Source of the DNA: Hyphococcus sp.
GTDB lineage: Bacteria > Pseudomonadota > Alphaproteobacteria > Caulobacterales > Parvularculaceae
Assembly (NCBI GenBank): GCA_021776295.1
Contig: JAJFGE010000013.1
Span: forward strand, 1 to 64,000
DNA: 64,000 nt
Direction of reading: 5' to 3'
Shown here: piece by piece, positions 29,114 to 37,921 of the stretch
Position numbering within the stretch: position 1 is the first letter of the stretch
How the letters are laid out: each line of letters opens with the position of its first letter
Translations under genes and position numbers: made by a program
The notes under the pieces: generated by a model
The model's input: only the letters and a program-made list of their open reading frames with translations
Told to the model about the DNA's origin: nothing
Databases searched by the model: none

Positions 29114-29439
29114 TAATATCGACATCAGAAGATCGGATCTGGAAGGCGGTTTGCGAACGCAAGCGCCGCCGAATTATCGATGTGCTGGCCGAGGGCCCAA
29201 AGTCGACCGGGGAAATTATCGATCTGTTTCCCTCTACCGGCCGAACCGGGGTGATGAAACATATCGGCATTCTCGAAGACGCCGGCCTGATCATTGTCCG
29301 GCGCGAAGGCCGGACGCGGTGGAACTATCTGAACCCAAAGCCGCTCGGCGAGGTCTGTAGCGGCTGGGTCGATAAGCATGTCGCCGGCATCGCCACGTCG
29401 GTCGCGCGGCTCAAACAGCTTGCGGACAAGGCGCAGTAA
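29107..29439 (+). CDS. ArsR-family transcriptional regulator
   Basis: 110-aa winged-helix regulator: helix-turn-helix GPKSTGEIIDLFPSTGRTGVMKHIGIL followed by the wing IIVRREGRTRWNYL. It lacks an obvious ArsR metal-binding Cys motif, fitting the group that is encoded beside AHSA1/SRPBCC proteins. The only workable start is a GTG at 29107 with no ribosome-binding site and an operator across it. The AHSA1 gene follows 21 bases later. Confidence 0.88.
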   Translation: MTLISTSEDRIWKAVCERKRRRIIDVLAEGPKSTGEIIDLFPSTGRTGVMKHIGILEDAGLIIVRREGRTRWNYLNPKPLGEVCSGWVDKHVAGIATSVARLKQLADKAQ

Positions 29440-29460
29440 CACACCAGGAAAGGGGACATT

Positions 29461-29922
29461 ATGTCGTTGGAAACATTATCTGACAGCAGAATATTCAAAT
29501 ACCAGTTCGAGATGGCCATAAAGCGCGAGGTTGATGCGGTGTGGTCCTTGATGACCGATGGGATCAACGATTGGTGGATGACTGATTTTCGCGCCTTGGG
29601 CGCGGGGTCCGTTATGTCGCTGAGGGCTGAAATGGGCGGGCGGCTGGTTGAGACCGGCGAGAACCATGAAAGCCTGGAATGGTACCGCGTTCAAATGTGC
29701 ACGCCAGGCAAGTCGATATATCTGGTCGGTTATATGGCGCCGGATTGGGGCGGGCCGACCGTTTCCATGTTGAAGCTGGCGCTGGAGTCAAAGGACGGCG
29801 CCGCCTTGCTGACCGTGTCGGACGCGCTAATGGGCAATATCACTGAAAGCTCAGTTAAGAGTGCGCAAAGCGGTTGGGAAATGATGTTTCACGACGGTCT
29901 GAAAGCCCATGCCGAGGCGTGA
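29461..29922 (+). CDS. AHSA1/SRPBCC-domain protein
   Basis: 153-aa protein of the START-like ligand-binding fold: an N-terminal strand-helix (FEMAIKREVDAVWSLMTDGINDWW), central beta strands and a long C-terminal helix (SGWEMMFHDGLKAHAEA). Genes of this family are very often paired with an ArsR-type regulator, as here. The hydrophobic cavity usually holds a lipid or aromatic molecule, but the ligand is unknown. An AGGAAAGGGG ribosome-binding site precedes the ATG. Confidence 0.82.
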   Translation: MSLETLSDSRIFKYQFEMAIKREVDAVWSLMTDGINDWWMTDFRALGAGSVMSLRAEMGGRLVETGENHESLEWYRVQMCTPGKSIYLVGYMAPDWGGPTVSMLKLALESKDGAALLTVSDALMGNITESSVKSAQSGWEMMFHDGLKAHAEA

Positions 29923-30328
29923 ACGCGGCGCCATAAAACCTATCGAAAACCCTCACCCCAATAGCGGGAATGAACTTTGCGAAAATGCAACTCTAGGAGG
30001 GTAGTCTTCAAGGAATCCTATATTTGGTGAAAAGTTATCCTTACGGCTTTGGGGCGCCTTATAGTGCATTCGGGTGGTTTTTTGCCTGGAAAGACCCGGA
30101 AAGGATTGGTACGGAGCTTATGGCGTTTGCGTCTCTGAATAGATTTGACTGGCTGTATAATTTCACCAGGCTGGCGATTTGCGCGCCGCCGCCGTTCGGC
30201 GCCGGCCTGGCTGGAAAATGTGGTCTAACATTTGGCGCTAGCCCAGTAATGGCGGAGGCTTGCAAAGCGACAATAGTCGTACGCCAAGGCTGGTTTTCAA
30301 CGCGCGCAATGCCTATGTTCGCCGCCAA
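29923..30328. other. Intergenic region before mnmA
   Basis: No supported gene. A 102-codon GTG-started frame (30024-30332) and an antisense frame of 89 codons exist, but neither resembles a known family nor has a well-placed ribosome-binding site. The region should include the mnmA promoter; none was clear. Confidence 0.5.
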
Positions 30329-31498
30329 ATGAGCCTAATGACTGACATATCAACGATTGACGCGCCGCGTATCGACCTTGGCGTTCCGGCTGGCGCGCGC
30401 GTCATTGTGGCGATGTCGGGCGGGGTGGACAGCTCGGTGACGGCGGCGCTGGCCAAACGCTCCGGCTATGATGTCGTCGGCGTCACGCTTCAGCTCTACG
30501 ATCATGGCGTTGCGATCCAGAAAAAAGGCGCTTGCTGCGCGGGCCAAGACATTCATGACGCCCGCCGCGTTGCAGAAGCGATGGATTTTCCGCATTACGT
30601 GCTCGATTATGAAAGCCGGTTTAGCGATGCGGTGATGAGCGATTTCGCCGACACTTATCTGGCGGGCGCGACGCCGATCCCGTGCATCCGCTGCAATGAG
30701 CAGGTAAAGTTTAAAGACCTCCTTGGCACGGCGCGCGATCTTGGCGGCGCGGCAATGGCGACCGGTCATTATATCCGCCGTGTTGTCGGGCCGAACGGGC
30801 CGGAGCTGCGCCGGGCGCGCGACGCTGCAAAAGACCAAAGCTATTTCCTGTTCTCCACCACCCGCGAGCAGCTTGATTATTTGCGCTTTCCGCTCGGCGA
30901 GATGCCAAAGGAAGAGGTGCGCCGGATTGCTGGCCAGCTCGGGCTGGCGGTCGCCGACAAGCCCGACAGCCAGGACATTTGTTTTGTGCCGGAAGGTAAA
31001 TACGCCGCCGTTGTTGAGCGCCTGCGCCCTGGCGCGGCCGCGCCCGGTGAGATTGTGCATATCGACGGCACGGTGATGGGCCGCCATCCGGGCGTCATTC
31101 ATTATACGGTTGGTCAACGCCGCGGCCTTGGCGTTGCGACCGGCGATCCGCTTTACGTGGTGCGGCTCGATGCGGGCCGGCGCGAGGTGATTGTCGGGCC
31201 GCGCGAGGCATTGATGGTGTCGCGCATCGGCCTCAAAGAGGTCACCTGGCTCGGCGACGGCGCCGGCGAGGACGCCGCGCGTGCGGGATTGGAGATTGCG
31301 GTCAAGGTTCGCTCAACCCGTCCGCCGGCGCCGGCGCGGCTGGTTTGGGATAAAGGTTGGGCCGTGGATTTGGCGGCGCCGGAAGAAGGCGTCGCGCCGG
31401 GACAGGCTTGCGTTTTCTATTCGCCGGAGCCAGGGTTTGACCGCGTCCTCGGCGGCGGCTGGATCGCCAGCGCGCACCCCGCGGAGATCGCCGCATGA
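30329..31498 (+). CDS. mnmA: tRNA-specific 2-thiouridylase
   Basis: Makes 2-thiouridine at the wobble base of tRNAs for Lys, Glu and Gln. Visible are the PP-loop SGGVDSSV, the catalytic cysteine in PCIRCN, the tRNA/ATP motifs ATGHY and KDQSYFL, and the second cysteine in SQDICF. The ATG at 30329 gives 389 aa, close to the usual length; an ATG three codons later (30338) is equally possible. The stop overlaps the ATG of the next gene (ATGA). Confidence 0.96.
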   Translation: MSLMTDISTIDAPRIDLGVPAGARVIVAMSGGVDSSVTAALAKRSGYDVVGVTLQLYDHGVAIQKKGACCAGQDIHDARRVAEAMDFPHYVLDYESRFSDAVMSDFADTYLAGATPIPCIRCNEQVKFKDLLGTARDLGGAAMATGHYIRRVVGPNGPELRRARDAAKDQSYFLFSTTREQLDYLRFPLGEMPKEEVRRIAGQLGLAVADKPDSQDICFVPEGKYAAVVERLRPGAAAPGEIVHIDGTVMGRHPGVIHYTVGQRRGLGVATGDPLYVVRLDAGRREVIVGPREALMVSRIGLKEVTWLGDGAGEDAARAGLEIAVKVRSTRPPAPARLVWDKGWAVDLAAPEEGVAPGQACVFYSPEPGFDRVLGGGWIASAHPAEIAA

Positions 31499-31932
31499 GC
31501 GTGTTCATCCGCCCGCTCGGTCCAGATGATGAGGCGCAATGGCGCATCCTGTGGCGCGGCTATCTCGACTTTTACCAGACGGCGCTTGACGAAGAGGTCA
31601 CCTTTGAGACCTTTCGCCGGCTCTGCGAAGATCAACGCTATTGCGCGCGACTGGCTGAGACTGAAGCTGGCGTTATCGGGTTCGTCCATTGTGTGTTTCA
31701 TCCCGCAACCTGGTCGAAGACCGACTACTGCTATCTGGAAGACCTTTATGTCAGCGATGCAGCGCGCGGCGCCGGGGTTGGCGCCAAGCTGATCGAGGCG
31801 GTCTACGCCGAATGCGACAGGCGCGATTGCGCGCGGGTTTATTGGCTGACCCATAAGGATAATGCGACCGCGAGGGGCTTGTACGACAAGCTTGCAACGC
31901 TGAGCGACTTCGTCCAGTACCGCCGCGAGTAA
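31495..31932 (+). CDS. GNAT-family N-acetyltransferase
   Basis: 145-aa acetyltransferase with the acetyl-CoA-binding motif [17 protein letters not shown] and a C-terminal FVQYRRE strand. It is translationally coupled to mnmA (4-base overlap), but no specific acyl acceptor can be named. Confidence 0.87.
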   Translation: MSVFIRPLGPDDEAQWRILWRGYLDFYQTALDEEVTFETFRRLCEDQRYCARLAETEAGVIGFVHCVFHPATWSKTDYCYLEDLYVSDAARGAGVGAKLIEAVYAECDRRDCARVYWLTHKDNATARGLYDKLATLSDFVQYRRE

Positions 31933-31950
31933 AGTTGTTTGAGAAAGATT

Positions 31951-32322
31951 ATGGCGAAGAAACAAAAATATGACTGCCTGAAGTGCTCGGCCTATTGCTG
32001 CACCTATACGCATATACCGACCACCAAAACCGATATTAAACGGCTGGCGAAGCATCACGGTATTACCGAGGACCAGGCGAAAAAGAAATTCACCAAAAAG
32101 GGCGACAAGGAAAATCCGCGGGTTCTGAGACATCGCGACGACGAACATTTCGTCACCGCTTGCATGTTTCTTGATCAGGACACTCGCAATTGCACCATCT
32201 ATGAAGGCCGGCCAAAGATTTGCCGCGAATTCCCGACCCAGACCCGCTGCGGCTATTACGATTTCCTGATGTGGGAGCGCGAAGTGCAGGACGATCCGGA
32301 CTGGATCGCGACAACGGATTAG
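31951..32322 (+). CDS. YkgJ-family cysteine-cluster protein
   Basis: 123-aa protein with the CxxC...CC pattern of the CxxCxxCC family: CLKCSAYCC at the N-terminus, then a further cysteine in NCTIYEGRPKICREFP and a last one in TRCGYYDF. These cysteines are thought to bind an iron-sulfur or zinc centre. The ATG at 31951 is preferred to the TTG at 31939. It lies between a GNAT gene and the LhgO-like oxidoreductase gene, the latter starting 7 bases later. Function unknown. Confidence 0.85.
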   Translation: MAKKQKYDCLKCSAYCCTYTHIPTTKTDIKRLAKHHGITEDQAKKKFTKKGDKENPRVLRHRDDEHFVTACMFLDQDTRNCTIYEGRPKICREFPTQTRCGYYDFLMWEREVQDDPDWIATTD

Positions 32323-32329
32323 GAATGAG

Positions 32330-33433
32330 ATGTCCGAGAGCGTCGATGTAATTGTTATTGGCGCGGGCGTGGTTGGGCTGGCGGTGGGCAGAGCGTTGGC
32401 GCGCGCCGGCCGCGAGGTGATTGTCATCGAGCGCCATGACGGTTTTGGCGAAGAGACGTCTGCGCGCAATTCGGAAGTTATTCACGCCGGCATCTATTAC
32501 CGCCCGGGCGGCATGCGCGCGCGGCTATGCGTTCCCGGCCGGGACATGCTTTACGCCTATTGCAAAGAGCATCACGTCAATCACCAACGCTGCGAAAAGC
32601 TGATTGTCGCCAATGGCGAGGACGAAGTCGCGCGGCTGTCTACGATCCGGGCGACGGCGCAGACCAATGGTGTTGATGATTTACGCCTGATAACCGGCGC
32701 GGAGGCGATAGTTCTGGAGCCGGCGCTGCGTTGCGATGGCGCGCTGTTCTCGCCGTCAAGCGGCATTGTTGACAGTCATGGGTTGATGCTGGCGCTGCTG
32801 GGCGGGCTTGAAGACGCCGGCGGCGTGCTGGCGCTTGAGAGCCCGGTCAGTGGCGGGCGCGTGGTTGATGGCGGAGTTGAGCTGGATATTGGCGGCGGCG
32901 AGCCGATAACATTGCGCGCTAATATGGTCGTCAATTGCGCCGGGCTTGGCGCGGACAAAGTCGCCCATTTGATTGTTGGTATACCAACAAAGACAATCCC
33001 GAAACTCTATTACGGCAAGGGCCAATATTTCACCTATTCCGGCAAGGCGCCGTTTTCACGACTGATTTACCCGATACCGACCGAAGATAGTCAGGGTACG
33101 CACTATAGCCGCGACCTTGGTGGACAGGCAAAACTCGGCCCGGACCTCAAATTTGTTAGCACAAGCGACGATTATAATGTCGATGAGACCAAACGCGATG
33201 CGTTCGCCGCATCCGCAAGCCGCTTCTGGCCCGATCTTGAGGCCGCCAGGCTGGTCCCCGGCTATGCCGGCATAAGGCCGAAAATCGCCGGTCCGGGCGA
33301 GGAGGGCGACTTCCTGTTTTCTGACAAATCAGTCCACGGCATCGACGGTTATCTCGGCCTTTACGGCATCGAATCGCCCGGCCTGACAAGCTGCCTTGCG
33401 ATCGCCGAGCATGTGCGAGACCTGGTCTCCTGA
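32330..33433 (+). CDS. FAD-dependent oxidoreductase (L-2-hydroxyglutarate dehydrogenase LhgO-like)
   Basis: 367-aa flavoenzyme of the DAO family. An N-terminal FAD-binding GAGVVGLAVGRALA and E-RH, then SARNSEVIHAGIYYRPG, which is characteristic of the L-2-hydroxyglutarate dehydrogenase/oxidase group, and a C-terminal GYAGIRPKI and GIESPGLT that close the FAD site. Such enzymes recycle L-2-hydroxyglutarate to 2-oxoglutarate. The substrate is inferred from the family; glycine- or glycerol-phosphate-type relatives are less likely. Confidence 0.85.
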   Translation: MSESVDVIVIGAGVVGLAVGRALARAGREVIVIERHDGFGEETSARNSEVIHAGIYYRPGGMRARLCVPGRDMLYAYCKEHHVNHQRCEKLIVANGEDEVARLSTIRATAQTNGVDDLRLITGAEAIVLEPALRCDGALFSPSSGIVDSHGLMLALLGGLEDAGGVLALESPVSGGRVVDGGVELDIGGGEPITLRANMVVNCAGLGADKVAHLIVGIPTKTIPKLYYGKGQYFTYSGKAPFSRLIYPIPTEDSQGTHYSRDLGGQAKLGPDLKFVSTSDDYNVDETKRDAFAASASRFWPDLEAARLVPGYAGIRPKIAGPGEEGDFLFSDKSVHGIDGYLGLYGIESPGLTSCLAIAEHVRDLVS

Positions 33434-33508
33434 ACCGGCTTGCAGGCGCCCGCGAGGCCCGCTATAGAGCAGCGCTTTCGGCGCTCCAAATCGCCGAACG
33501 GACCTCTT

Positions 33509-33585
33509 GGCGGGGTAGCTCAGTTGGTGAGAGCGCAGGATTCATAACCCTGAGGTCGCTGGTTCAAGTCCAGCTCCCGCTACCA
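33509..33585 (+). tRNA. tRNA-Met (anticodon CAT), elongator type
   Basis: A 77-base cloverleaf including an encoded CCA end. Acceptor stem GGCGGGG with TCCCGCT, D-arm GCTC/GAGC, anticodon loop TTCATAA with CAT, and a T-arm GCTGG-TTCAAGT-CCAGC. The initiator-specific C1:A72 mismatch and GGG/CCC anticodon stem are absent, so elongator Met is favoured; tRNA-Ile with a modified CAT anticodon cannot be excluded. It lies just after the flavoenzyme gene, with a gene on the other strand beginning 8 bases later. Confidence 0.93.
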
Positions 33586-33593
33586 TAAACCAC

Positions 33594-34085
33594 CTATTCC
33601 TTCTTGCGATGTTTGCGCTTCCTGTGGTGAGGGCGATTTTCCTCGGCGCGATGCAGCAACTGCGCGCGGGCTTGTCCGTCCAGGCTTTCTATCGCATCGA
33701 GGAACGCCTCATCGATTAGCGACCGCCCGCGATCGCGCGCATCCTGCAGCTCGCTGAGCGCCGCCTCGGCCGCCGCCCGATCCCATTCCTCCGCCCGCAA
33801 GGCGTTGTGATAGGCGCGCTGGAGAGTGTGTATTTCTTCTCGTTGCGCACGCAATTGCGGAATATTGGCGCGGATCGCATGACGAAAGGCGGTTCTGCTT
33901 TCCGGCGGCAGGTCTTTGGCGCGCCGCATGAAGCCCCTTGGGTTGTCCATGCGGTGAAGGGGCGCTTCAAGCGTCGGCGCCAGCGGCTGATGGCTTGGCG
34001 TGATGATCCGCCCCATGATGAAACCGACCGCAAACACGTTCAGTGCGAGTGATGCGATCAGCGCAATGGTTATTCCCTTGCCCAT
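33594..34085 (-). CDS. Periplasmic heavy-metal-sensor-like protein (CpxP/CnrX type)
   Basis: 163-aa protein with a single N-terminal membrane anchor (residues 3-27) and a helical periplasmic domain rich in Arg, Glu and Ala (LPPESRTAFRHAIRANIPQL and LQDARDRGRSLIDEAFLDAI), as in Metal_resist-family sensors. The tail is His/Lys/Arg-rich (HHRKRKHRKKE). It is the last gene of a sigma/anti-sigma operon and overlaps the end of the anti-sigma-like gene by 16 bases, which matches the CnrX position in CnrYXH modules. Confidence 0.72.
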   Translation of the reverse strand: MGKGITIALIASLALNVFAVGFIMGRIITPSHQPLAPTLEAPLHRMDNPRGFMRRAKDLPPESRTAFRHAIRANIPQLRAQREEIHTLQRAYHNALRAEEWDRAAAEAALSELQDARDRGRSLIDEAFLDAIESLDGQARAQLLHRAEENRPHHRKRKHRKKE

Positions 34086-34438
34086 TGGTCAAGCTCCTCA
34101 TCTTCCAAGAGCGCCAAATCGAACGCATCTTCTGCATAGATATAAAGTTCGTCTTCGGGCGATAGCGCGGCGCTGGAATTGGCCGTGAAGGCGCCGACCG
34201 CAAGACCAAGTACGCTGACGCCGGCGAGCGCGGCGGCGCTGGCCAGTTGAAGACGGCCAAACACGCCGTCAAGGCGGGCAAAGCCGCCGCGCCGGTGTCG
34301 TTGCACGTCGTCATAGGCGGCGAGAATGTCGCGCTTCAGGTTCGCGGACGGCTCGGGAAGGCGAGCCTCATCGAGCGTGGCGTTGAGGCTCGCCTCGTCT
34401 TCTAGGACTTTGTCAGTTGGTGTTGGTGATTGCGTCAT
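34070..34438 (-). CDS. Small single-pass membrane protein, probable anti-sigma factor
   Basis: 122-aa protein with one membrane segment (about residues 65-87, AAALAGVSVLGLAVGAFTA), an N-terminal cytosolic acidic/helical part that would face the sigma factor, and a short acidic outside tail (DLALLEDEELDQWARE). No zinc-binding anti-sigma motif is present. Its start overlaps the sigma-factor gene by 26 bases and its end overlaps the sensor gene by 16 bases, so the three are tightly coupled. The anti-sigma role is inferred from context. Confidence 0.6.
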   Translation of the reverse strand: MTQSPTPTDKVLEDEASLNATLDEARLPEPSANLKRDILAAYDDVQRHRRGGFARLDGVFGRLQLASAAALAGVSVLGLAVGAFTANSSAALSPEDELYIYAEDAFDLALLEDEELDQWARE

Positions 34439-35015
34439 CGCTCATCGTTCCCGTTAGAAATGGTTTCATTGGCGCCAATCTGTCGCGTAAAGCCCGGCGC
34501 GCCCGCGCCAACAGTGATTCAACCGCCTCGATGCTGATCTCCATGATTGCCGCCGCTTCAATATTAGACAGCTCCTGAAAGTGGCATAACGTAATCGCAA
34601 GTCGTTGACGATCCGGCAATGTAGCAAGCGCGGCGGCAATCGCAAAACTTTGCTCGTTTGCGAAACAGTCATCAGCCGGCCCGGGCGCCGGATCGGCAAG
34701 CTCCGGTGCTGCATCTTCGTTGATCTCGCGGCCCGACTTTCGTAGTTGGTCAAGGCAGGTGTTCATCGCCACCCGATAGAGCCAGGTTTCAAATTTGGCG
34801 CCTTGAGGTTTCCAGCGATGGGCGTTTTTCCAGAGCCGCAGGAAGGTTTCTTGCGCCGCGTCCTCGGCGCTTGCGCGCTCGCCAAGCATCCGGAAACACC
34901 CGGCATAGATTTTATTCGTATGGCGCTCAATCAAAATCGTCGCCGCCGCACGATCGCCGCGTCCCGCCAGGCGCACAAGCGCCTCGTCGCTATCGTCTGG
35001 TTGCGCCAATCGCAC
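34413..35015 (-). CDS. ECF-type RNA polymerase sigma factor
   Basis: 200-aa group 4 sigma factor: region 2 is RMLGERASAEDAAQETFLRLW and FETWLYRVAMNTCLDQLRK, and region 4 is LPDRQRLAITLCHFQELSNIEAAAIM followed by SLLARARRALRDRL. The apparent start is a GTG with a weak ribosome-binding site, 58 bases downstream of the EF-hand gene. It is followed by an overlapping anti-sigma-like gene and a periplasmic sensor gene, so it probably responds to an envelope or metal signal. Confidence 0.88.
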   Translation of the reverse strand: MRLAQPDDSDEALVRLAGRGDRAAATILIERHTNKIYAGCFRMLGERASAEDAAQETFLRLWKNAHRWKPQGAKFETWLYRVAMNTCLDQLRKSGREINEDAAPELADPAPGPADDCFANEQSFAIAAALATLPDRQRLAITLCHFQELSNIEAAAIMEISIEAVESLLARARRALRDRLAPMKPFLTGTMSDDAITNTN

Positions 35016-35072
35016 CTTCGCACTGTTGCGGCGCCGCTGCTGGTCTTTAGCTTGCGACGCCGGGTTGATGTT

Positions 35073-35489
35073 TTAGTGTCGGCCGCGTCGGCGGTGATGT
35101 TTTCGCTCATCGTCAGTCAATACGCCGTCGCCGTTCTTGTCCAGCTTTTCAAAGCGCTCTTCGGCCTTGGCGAGAAATTCGTCGTGATCGACAACGCCGT
35201 CGCCATTTTTATCCGGATTACGCGCGGCTTTTTTTGCTTTATGGTAGGCCTTGACCTCCTCGCGCGATAGCGAGCCGTTGCCGTCGGTATCGGCTTCGGT
35301 CATCATGGTTTCGCGGTGCTCGTGGCGGGCCTGGCCAGGCGCATTCATCTCCTCGGCGCTGATCTCGCCATCGCCATTGGTGTCCAGGCGGTCAAAATGT
35401 TTGCCACCCTTGCCTTCGCCCGCAATGGCGCTTGCCGCAACCAGGCTGAGCCCGGCGCCGGCGATCAACCCAACAATAATCTTGTTCAT
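35073..35489 (-). CDS. Exported EF-hand calcium-binding protein
   Basis: 138-aa protein with a signal peptide (residues 1-23, ending SAIAG) and four canonical EF-hand loops at about residues 36-47, 67-78, 93-104 and 117-128, each with the D-x-(N/D)-G-(D/N)-G pattern and a terminal Glu. The tail is HHRRRGRH, resembling the basic His-rich tail of the sensor gene two genes downstream. The ATG at 35489 has AGGAGC just upstream; longer frames back to 35621 have no family match. First gene of the sigma-factor run and divergent from moaA. Confidence 0.9.
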   Translation of the reverse strand: MNKIIVGLIAGAGLSLVAASAIAGEGKGGKHFDRLDTNGDGEISAEEMNAPGQARHEHRETMMTEADTDGNGSLSREEVKAYHKAKKAARNPDKNGDGVVDHDEFLAKAEERFEKLDKNGDGVLTDDERKHHRRRGRH

Positions 35490-35656
35490 CTGTAGCTCCT
35501 CATAAAAGCTGGGGTTCATTGGCCCAGCACTCCTTAAACGGCGGCGGCGGCAAATTCCGTCGGTTTTTGTGAGGTTTGCCTTCCAGCCCCGCGCGAAGTG
35601 CCGCGGAGGCCCTGAAATCACTTGACCCAGCGGCGCAAAGGCCCAGATATCATCCT

Positions 35657-36658
35657 ATGTCTAAGCAATTTCTGACTGATAGCTTTGACCGCGCAATTAC
35701 TTATCTTCGCCTGTCGGTGACGGATCGCTGCGACTTGCGCTGCACCTATTGCATGAGCGAGGCGATGGCGTTCCTGCCCAAGCGCGATGTGCTGAGCCTG
35801 GAGGAGCTGGAACGCCTTGCCGTCGCCTTCATCAACCGCGGGGTTCGGAAAATTCGCCTGACCGGAGGAGAGCCGCTGGTGCGCCGTGATATTATGACCT
35901 TGCTGAGACGGTTGTCCCGCCGGCTTGGCGACGGGTTGGATGAGATCACGTTGACCACCAACGCAACCCAGCTTGCACGGCATGCCGATGAACTCGCTGA
36001 CATTGGCGTGAAACGCATCAATGTTTCCCTCGACACGCTTGATGATGCGAAATTTGCACGGCTGACACGCCGCCGGATGCTTGGCAAAGTGCTGAGCGGT
36101 ATCGAGGCGGCGCAAGCGGCGGGTTTAAAAATAAAGCTCAACACGGTGGCGCTGAAGGGCGTTAATGAAGATGAAATTCCTTCGCTCATCGCCTGGGCGC
36201 ATCAACGCGATGCTGACGTGACGTTGATCGAGGTGATGCCGCTCGGCGAAGTGGATGAGGACCGCGTCGATCAGTATTTGCCGTTAACGGCAGTGCGCGA
36301 CACGCTGGAGGCGCGCTGGACGCTTGACCCGATAGCGTTGAAAACCGGTGGTCCGGCGCGTTATGTCCGGGTGGCCGAGACCGGCGGCGTTGTCGGCTTT
36401 ATCTCGCCGCTGACCAATAATTTTTGCGCCGATTGCAATCGTGTGCGCGTCACCTGCACCGGACAAATATATATGTGCCTCGGCCATGACGATCATATTG
36501 ATCTGCGCGCGGCGCTGCGCGGGCCACACCCGACCGAGGCGCTGAACGCGGCGCTTGATACGGCGATGTTGCGCAAACCCGAGCGCCATGATTTTGACAT
36601 TTCGTCGCGCGGTGCGGCGCCGGCGGTGGCGCGGCATATGTCGATGACGGGCGGGTAG
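35657..36658 (+). CDS. moaA: GTP 3',8-cyclase, first step of molybdopterin synthesis
   Basis: Radical-SAM enzyme that converts GTP to the cyclic precursor used by MoaC. The SAM-cluster cysteines are C25, C29 and C32 (CDLRCTYC); the C-terminal second cluster is in [16 protein letters not shown]; and the protein ends in the conserved Gly-Gly (MTGG). The ATG at 35657 gives 333 aa, the normal length. It opens a seven-gene cofactor operon, moaD following after 3 bases. Confidence 0.96.
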   Translation: MSKQFLTDSFDRAITYLRLSVTDRCDLRCTYCMSEAMAFLPKRDVLSLEELERLAVAFINRGVRKIRLTGGEPLVRRDIMTLLRRLSRRLGDGLDEITLTTNATQLARHADELADIGVKRINVSLDTLDDAKFARLTRRRMLGKVLSGIEAAQAAGLKIKLNTVALKGVNEDEIPSLIAWAHQRDADVTLIEVMPLGEVDEDRVDQYLPLTAVRDTLEARWTLDPIALKTGGPARYVRVAETGGVVGFISPLTNNFCADCNRVRVTCTGQIYMCLGHDDHIDLRAALRGPHPTEALNAALDTAMLRKPERHDFDISSRGAAPAVARHMSMTGG

Positions 36659-36661
36659 CTT

Positions 36662-36910
36662 ATGGCGCGGATATTGTTTTTTGGCAGGCTGGCCGATCTC
36701 GCCGGTGGGCGGATGCGCGAGCTGCACATTGGCGACAGCGTGCGCAATCTGCGCGAGCTGGTTGATCTGATCGCCAAAGGCGATGACCGTCTTGGTGCGG
36801 CGCTCAGGGAAAAATCGGTTCAGACCATCATCAATGAGCGCGTCAGCACCGGCGAGGCGATTTCCGATAGCGATGAGATCGCGTTTTTACCGCCTGTCAG
36901 CGGCGGGTAG
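36662..36910 (+). CDS. moaD: Molybdopterin synthase small subunit
   Basis: 82-aa ubiquitin-fold sulfur carrier ending in the required Gly-Gly (PPVSGG), which carries the thiocarboxylate used to make the dithiolene. LFFGRLADLAGG at the start is typical. moaE follows after 9 bases. Confidence 0.93.
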   Translation: MARILFFGRLADLAGGRMRELHIGDSVRNLRELVDLIAKGDDRLGAALREKSVQTIINERVSTGEAISDSDEIAFLPPVSGG

Positions 36911-36919
36911 GCGAGCCTC

Positions 36920-37384
36920 GTGATCCGCATCAGCCCATCACCATTCGATCCCGGCAGAGAGCTTTCTGCGTTTGAGAAAACCGCCGGAGACGCGGGCGCT
37001 GTCGTGAGTTTCCTGGGCAGGGTGCGCGCAGAGGAAACACAAGCGGCGGTGACGGCGCTATATCTCGAACACTATCCTGGCGTTACTGAGCGCATGCTGG
37101 GCGAGTTGGAAACCGAAGCGCGCCGCCGCTGGGCGATTGACGAGCCGCTGATCATCCACCGGGTCGGCGACTTAAAACCGGGCGAGCCCATCGTTTTTGT
37201 TTGCGTCAGCGCGCGTCATCGCCGCGATGCATTTGAGGCGGCGGATTTTTTGATGGACACTCTGAAGACCAAGGCGCTGTTCTGGAAAAAAGAAATCACA
37301 TCTGACGGCGAGCGATGGATTGACCCGCGCGCGCAGGACTATAGCGATGCGACGCGATGGGATGAGCGAGAAAAGGACAACTGA
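36920..37384 (+). CDS. moaE: Molybdopterin synthase catalytic subunit
   Basis: 154-aa large subunit of molybdopterin synthase: GAVVSFLGRVRAEE near the start, LEHYPGVTERML in the middle, then HRVGDLKPGEPIVFVCVSARHRRDAFEA and the catalytic lysines in LKTKALFWKKE. The start codon is GTG. moaB follows after 2 bases. Confidence 0.95.
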   Translation: MIRISPSPFDPGRELSAFEKTAGDAGAVVSFLGRVRAEETQAAVTALYLEHYPGVTERMLGELETEARRRWAIDEPLIIHRVGDLKPGEPIVFVCVSARHRRDAFEAADFLMDTLKTKALFWKKEITSDGERWIDPRAQDYSDATRWDEREKDN

Positions 37385-37386
37385 AG

Positions 37387-37917
37387 ATGCATGGAATTGA
37401 TGAAACCCGTGAATTTAAGCCGGTGCGGATTGCGGTGCTGACCGTCACCGACAGCCGCACCCGCGCGACCGACACGTCGGGTGATGTACTCGCCCAGCGG
37501 ATCGAGGCGGCGGGGCATGTGCTGGCGGCGCGCGACCTCGTTCCCGATGAGACGGACATCATTGCCGCAACTGTTGCGAAGTGGATTGAGGACCCGGCGG
37601 TGGAAGTGGTTATCTCCACCGGCGGCACCGGTTTGACCGGCCGCGACATCACGCCGGAGGCGATCAGGCCGTTGTTTGATAAAGAGATCGAAGGCTTTTC
37701 GGTGATTTTCCATAAGGTGAGTTTTGAAAGCGTCGGTCTGTCGACGCTGCAATCGCGGGCGACAGCGGGCGTGGCGCAGGGCACGTTTATATTTGCGCTG
37801 CCAGGCTCCAACGGCGCCGTTAAAGATGGCTGGGACAAGATCATTTCCTACCAGCTCGATTCGCGCCATGGCCCGTGCAATCTGGTAGAGCTGATGCCGC
37901 GACTGATGGAAAAATAA
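37387..37917 (+). CDS. moaB: Molybdenum cofactor protein MoaB/MogA family (adenylyltransferase)
   Basis: 176-aa MoCF-domain protein: TVTDSRTRATDTSGD at the N-terminus, STGGTGLTGRDITPEAI and LPGSNGAVKDGW. Family members adenylate molybdopterin ahead of molybdate insertion by MoeA. The MoaB name is used because of the STGGTG pattern and length; a MogA equivalent is the alternative. Confidence 0.9.
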   Translation: MHGIDETREFKPVRIAVLTVTDSRTRATDTSGDVLAQRIEAAGHVLAARDLVPDETDIIAATVAKWIEDPAVEVVISTGGTGLTGRDITPEAIRPLFDKEIEGFSVIFHKVSFESVGLSTLQSRATAGVAQGTFIFALPGSNGAVKDGWDKIISYQLDSRHGPCNLVELMPRLMEK

Positions 37918-37921
37918 GCCA

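Noticed and set aside
30024-30332. A 102-codon GTG-started plus-strand frame before mnmA, with an antisense frame over it
   Set aside because: No family resemblance, poor ribosome-binding site spacing, and it ends within the mnmA start; treated as chance in GC-rich DNA.
31417-32469. A 350-codon minus-strand frame over mnmA end, GNAT, YkgJ and LhgO start
   Set aside because: It covers four overlapping genes with clear motifs; no domain is visible in the antisense product.
33509-33585. Initiator tRNA-fMet
   Set aside because: The unpaired first acceptor position and the GGG/CCC anticodon stem of initiator tRNA are missing.
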